25,126 bases of DNA from Savagea sp. (GTDB lineage: Bacteria > Bacillota > Bacilli > Bacillales_A > Planococcaceae). The position numbers and the translations under genes were made by a program. The notes beneath the pieces were generated by a model. It was not told the origin of the DNA. It did no database searches and worked only from the letters and a program-made list of their open reading frames with translations. Shown piece by piece: positions 23,196 through 25,126 of the stretch. Position 1 is the stretch's first letter, and each line of letters starts with the position of its first letter. The DNA lies in NCBI GenBank assembly GCA_030146155.1, contig JASLCF010000199.1, positions 1 to 25,126 on the forward strand, written 5' to 3'.

Positions 23196-23417
23196 ATGAA
23201 ATTCAAATCAGCTGTCAAAGCACTCGCTTTAGCATTCATGTTAACATTTATCGTTGCTCCAGTTGCAGTTTCAGCAAGTTCAGATGTTCAAATGGCTGCG
23301 AAAGTAGAGAATGATCCATCACGTACAACATCTGTTACTTATACTGCTGCAGGAATTGCAATTGCTGGAGTATTTATCTTACTTCCAGGCATGATGTTAA
23401 TGACAAGAGATAAATAA
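23196..23417 (+). CDS. Small secreted or single-pass membrane peptide (73 aa)
   Basis: A 73-residue protein: a Sec signal peptide (basic start, hydrophobic core, probable cleavage after VSA at 27), a short polar stretch (28-48), one hydrophobic segment (about 49-69) and a basic tail 'TRDK'. The mature product of about 46 residues would sit in the membrane with its N-terminus outside. I do not recognise it. The ribosome site AGGAGGAG and a perfect terminator make the gene certain. It diverges from the ABC exporter operon 243 bases away. It could be a bacteriocin-like or signalling peptide, or a plain membrane peptide; only the topology is supported. Confidence 0.8.
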   Translation: MKFKSAVKALALAFMLTFIVAPVAVSASSDVQMAAKVENDPSRTTSVTYTAAGIAIAGVFILLPGMMLMTRDK

Positions 23418-23432
23418 TTGAAATCATTTTAT

Positions 23433-23476
23433 AAAAGTTGCTTCTAAGAAAACTTCTTAGAAGCAACTTTTTATTT
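23433..23476 (+). terminator. Rho-independent terminator of the small peptide gene
   Basis: A perfect 18-bp stem (23433-23450 with 23454-23471, 3-base loop), then T-rich DNA. Confidence 0.94.
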
Positions 23477-23480
23477 TGTT

Positions 23481-23524
23481 TTCTTTCTTTGTGATTGCGC
23501 AAAAGAAAAGTCACGAAGAAAGAA
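23481..23524 (+). repeat. Second hairpin downstream of the peptide gene
   Basis: A 14-bp inverted repeat (23481-23494 with 23511-23524, one G-U pair, 16-base loop). No T run follows on the plus strand. Its right arm borders the AAGGA ribosome site of a 37-codon frame. Confidence 0.7.
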
Positions 23525-23536
23525 GGAATAAAAGTT

Positions 23537-23650
23537 ATGTTTGATTGTATTGAATCAGGGAATTGGGATTCAACACGATTTGTAAGCAGAGTAGGAAGAA
23601 AAAAGGCTTGGAGAAAAAGTGTTAGTTTTCAGAAGAATAGAACATTTTAG
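23537..23650 (+). CDS. Possible 37-aa basic peptide (weak)
   Basis: A 37-codon frame, 'MFDCIESGNWDSTRF...', ending in a Lys/Arg-rich half, with AAGGA about 9 bases before ATG. No promoter or terminator is clear, and composition looks random. It is listed because it fills the gap between the peptide gene and the symporter and follows a hairpin. Confidence 0.2.
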   Translation: MFDCIESGNWDSTRFVSRVGRKKAWRKSVSFQKNRTF

Positions 23651-23716
23651 AAATTCCTTTTTTTTATTCTAATTTATATTATATTGGTTAAAGAAGAAAC
23701 GAAAGGACGTGAGCAA

Positions 23717-25120
23717 ATGACCCCGAATCAGGTTGGATTTGCATTATTAATTTTAGGTGTATTTTTATTAATTGGAAAATACTTAAGAGTCAAAGTAAAG
23801 TGGTTACAAAATTTATTTGTACCCTCCTCAATCATTGGAGGATTTGTTGCCCTTTTATTAGGACCTCAAATTTTAGGAAAATTACTCACACCAATTGTCG
23901 GTGAAGAATCTTTCTTTTCAGAAGGGATTGTTCCTTATGCCCTAATCGATGTTTGGAAAACACTACCGGGATTAATGATTAACGTAGTATTCGCTACATT
24001 ATTTTTAGGAACAGCTCTTCCAAGTCTAAAAAAAGTTTGGCAGTTAGCAGGTCCTCAGATTTCATTCGGTTGGACAGTCGGCTTTGGACAGTATGTGGTT
24101 GGAATGATTGTTACGATACTTGTGCTCACACCATTCTTTGGACTGCCTCCAATTGTAGGTTCATTAATTGAAATTGCATTTGAAGGGGGACACGGGACTG
24201 CTGCAGGAATGGCAGGGACGTTTGAAAAGATGGGCTTTGAAGATGGTTATGATTTATCGATAGGATTGGCAACGATTGGGTTACTTTCAGGAGTTGTTTT
24301 TGGGATGATTTTAATCAACTGGGCGGTTCGTAAAGGACATACTCAAGCGATTAAAAATGTTGAGGGCTTTTCAGATTTACGTAAAAAAGGAATTATGGAG
24401 TTTCAAAACAGAGAACCAGGTATTCATATGACAGTTCGCTCGGAATCTATTGAGCCGCTCTCTCTCCACTTTGCTTTTGTAGGGTTAGCCATTCTTGTCG
24501 GTTATCTGCTATTAGAAGGGTTAGTTCGAGGGGAAAATTTACTGTTTGGCTCTGAACTAATGACCTTTATTCCATTATTTCCTTTAGCGATGATCGGAAG
24601 TATTATTGTGCAGTCTATTTTCACAAAAATTGACAGCACTGAATTAATGGACCGCGCTACCATCAATCGAATTCAAGGGTTTGCTTTAGATGTTTTGATT
24701 GTTTCTGCTATTGCTACGATTTCTCTAGAAGTAATAGGAACTTATCTCGTTCCATTTATCATCTTAGCAGCGACAGGAATTGCTTGGAATATATTTGCTG
24801 TGCTCGTCCTTGCACCTAGAATTCTCCCTTCTTTTTGGTTTGAACGCGCGATTGGTGATTTTGGTCAAGCAACGGGTGTAACGGCAACAGGTCTATTACT
24901 TATGCGAGTAGTTGATCCTGATAATGAAACCCCAGCATTTGAAAGTTTTGGCTATAAGCAACTTGTCTTTGAACCCTTCTTGGGCGGAGGTTTTGTGACC
25001 GCACTCAGCGTTCCCTTTATCTTCACTTTAGGGCCTGTTGCTTTTTTAATATTCGCAGTCATCATGTTACTCATTGGTTTACTACCAGGTATTTTTTATT
25101 TTGGAAAAATGAAAGCATAA
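23717..25120 (+). CDS. Sodium/glutamate symporter family protein (GltS/ESS)
   Basis: A 467-residue membrane protein. Pore-type segments in both halves are typical of GltS: 'FEGGHGTAAGMAGTF' (near 166-180) and, in the second half, 'GDFGQATGVTATGLLLMR'. About 10-12 hydrophobic helices and the length suit the ESS family, which imports glutamate with Na+; the exact substrate in this organism is inferred. The frame opens at TTG 23684, but AAAGGA (23702-23707) selects ATG 23717. The stop at 25118-25120 lies just inside the window, so the gene is complete. Confidence 0.92.
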   Translation: MTPNQVGFALLILGVFLLIGKYLRVKVKWLQNLFVPSSIIGGFVALLLGPQILGKLLTPIVGEESFFSEGIVPYALIDVWKTLPGLMINVVFATLFLGTALPSLKKVWQLAGPQISFGWTVGFGQYVVGMIVTILVLTPFFGLPPIVGSLIEIAFEGGHGTAAGMAGTFEKMGFEDGYDLSIGLATIGLLSGVVFGMILINWAVRKGHTQAIKNVEGFSDLRKKGIMEFQNREPGIHMTVRSESIEPLSLHFAFVGLAILVGYLLLEGLVRGENLLFGSELMTFIPLFPLAMIGSIIVQSIFTKIDSTELMDRATINRIQGFALDVLIVSAIATISLEVIGTYLVPFIILAATGIAWNIFAVLVLAPRILPSFWFERAIGDFGQATGVTATGLLLMRVVDPDNETPAFESFGYKQLVFEPFLGGGFVTALSVPFIFTLGPVAFLIFAVIMLLIGLLPGIFYFGKMKA

Positions 25121-25126
25121 TAAGAT

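Noticed and set aside
1..25126. Mobile elements, CRISPR arrays, rRNA or tRNA genes
   Set aside because: I saw no transposase or integrase, no regularly spaced repeats, and no cloverleaf or conserved rRNA segments on either strand.

Overview
The window looks like chromosome from a low-GC Gram-positive of the order Bacillales. The signs are AT-rich DNA, strong AGGAGG-type ribosome sites, GTG and TTG starts, SigA-type promoters, long rho-independent terminators, lipoproteins with Gram-positive lipoboxes, and CcpA (cre)-like and MhqR-like sites. Planococcaceae/Caryophanaceae or Bacillaceae would fit, but I cannot fix the genus. I see no rRNA, tRNA, CRISPR array, insertion sequence or phage gene.

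Layout. (1) 126-1022: two small lipoprotein genes. (2) 1115-2404: a purine permease of the AzgA/NCS2 group. (3) 2526-4443: a PLP aminotransferase overlapping a SAM methyltransferase, with a clear promoter in front. (4) 4488-8673, minus strand: an oxidative tryptophan-degradation operon in the order kynU, kynA, NSS-family transporter, kynB. It has a near-consensus promoter, and a hairpin sits between kynA and the transporter gene. (5) 8674-9496: a long gap holding a 45-codon gene on the minus strand and a cluster of three cre-like sites. (6) 9497-11538: a third lipoprotein, paralogous to the second, then a membrane-bound metallophosphoesterase overlapping a gene of unknown function. (7) 11640-13612: a DMT exporter diverging from a LysR regulator. 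(8) 13826-16962: a Gfo/Idh/MocA oxidoreductase, a P-loop protein resembling cyclic 2,3-diphosphoglycerate synthetase, and a papain-like cysteine peptidase-like protein. (9) 16952-18998: a possible 40-aa ORF, an HD phosphohydrolase with an odd start region, and a ring-cleaving dioxygenase controlled by an MhqR-like operator. (10) 19042-23417: a four-gene ABC-2 exporter operon on the minus strand (permease, permease, ATPase, lipoprotein), with a 73-aa secreted or membrane peptide gene on the other strand. (11) 23717-25120: a Na+/glutamate symporter of the GltS family.

How the genes work together. The kyn operon would import tryptophan and convert it through N-formylkynurenine and kynurenine to anthranilate and alanine. 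The dioxygenase is probably a quinone/aromatic stress gene. The ABC operon is tightly coupled (stop codons overlap ribosome sites or start codons), so its four products probably form one exporter. Its substrate cannot be read from sequence. The divergent small peptide is a candidate partner, but that link is inference only. Most of the rest is ordinary housekeeping and transport with clean terminators between units.
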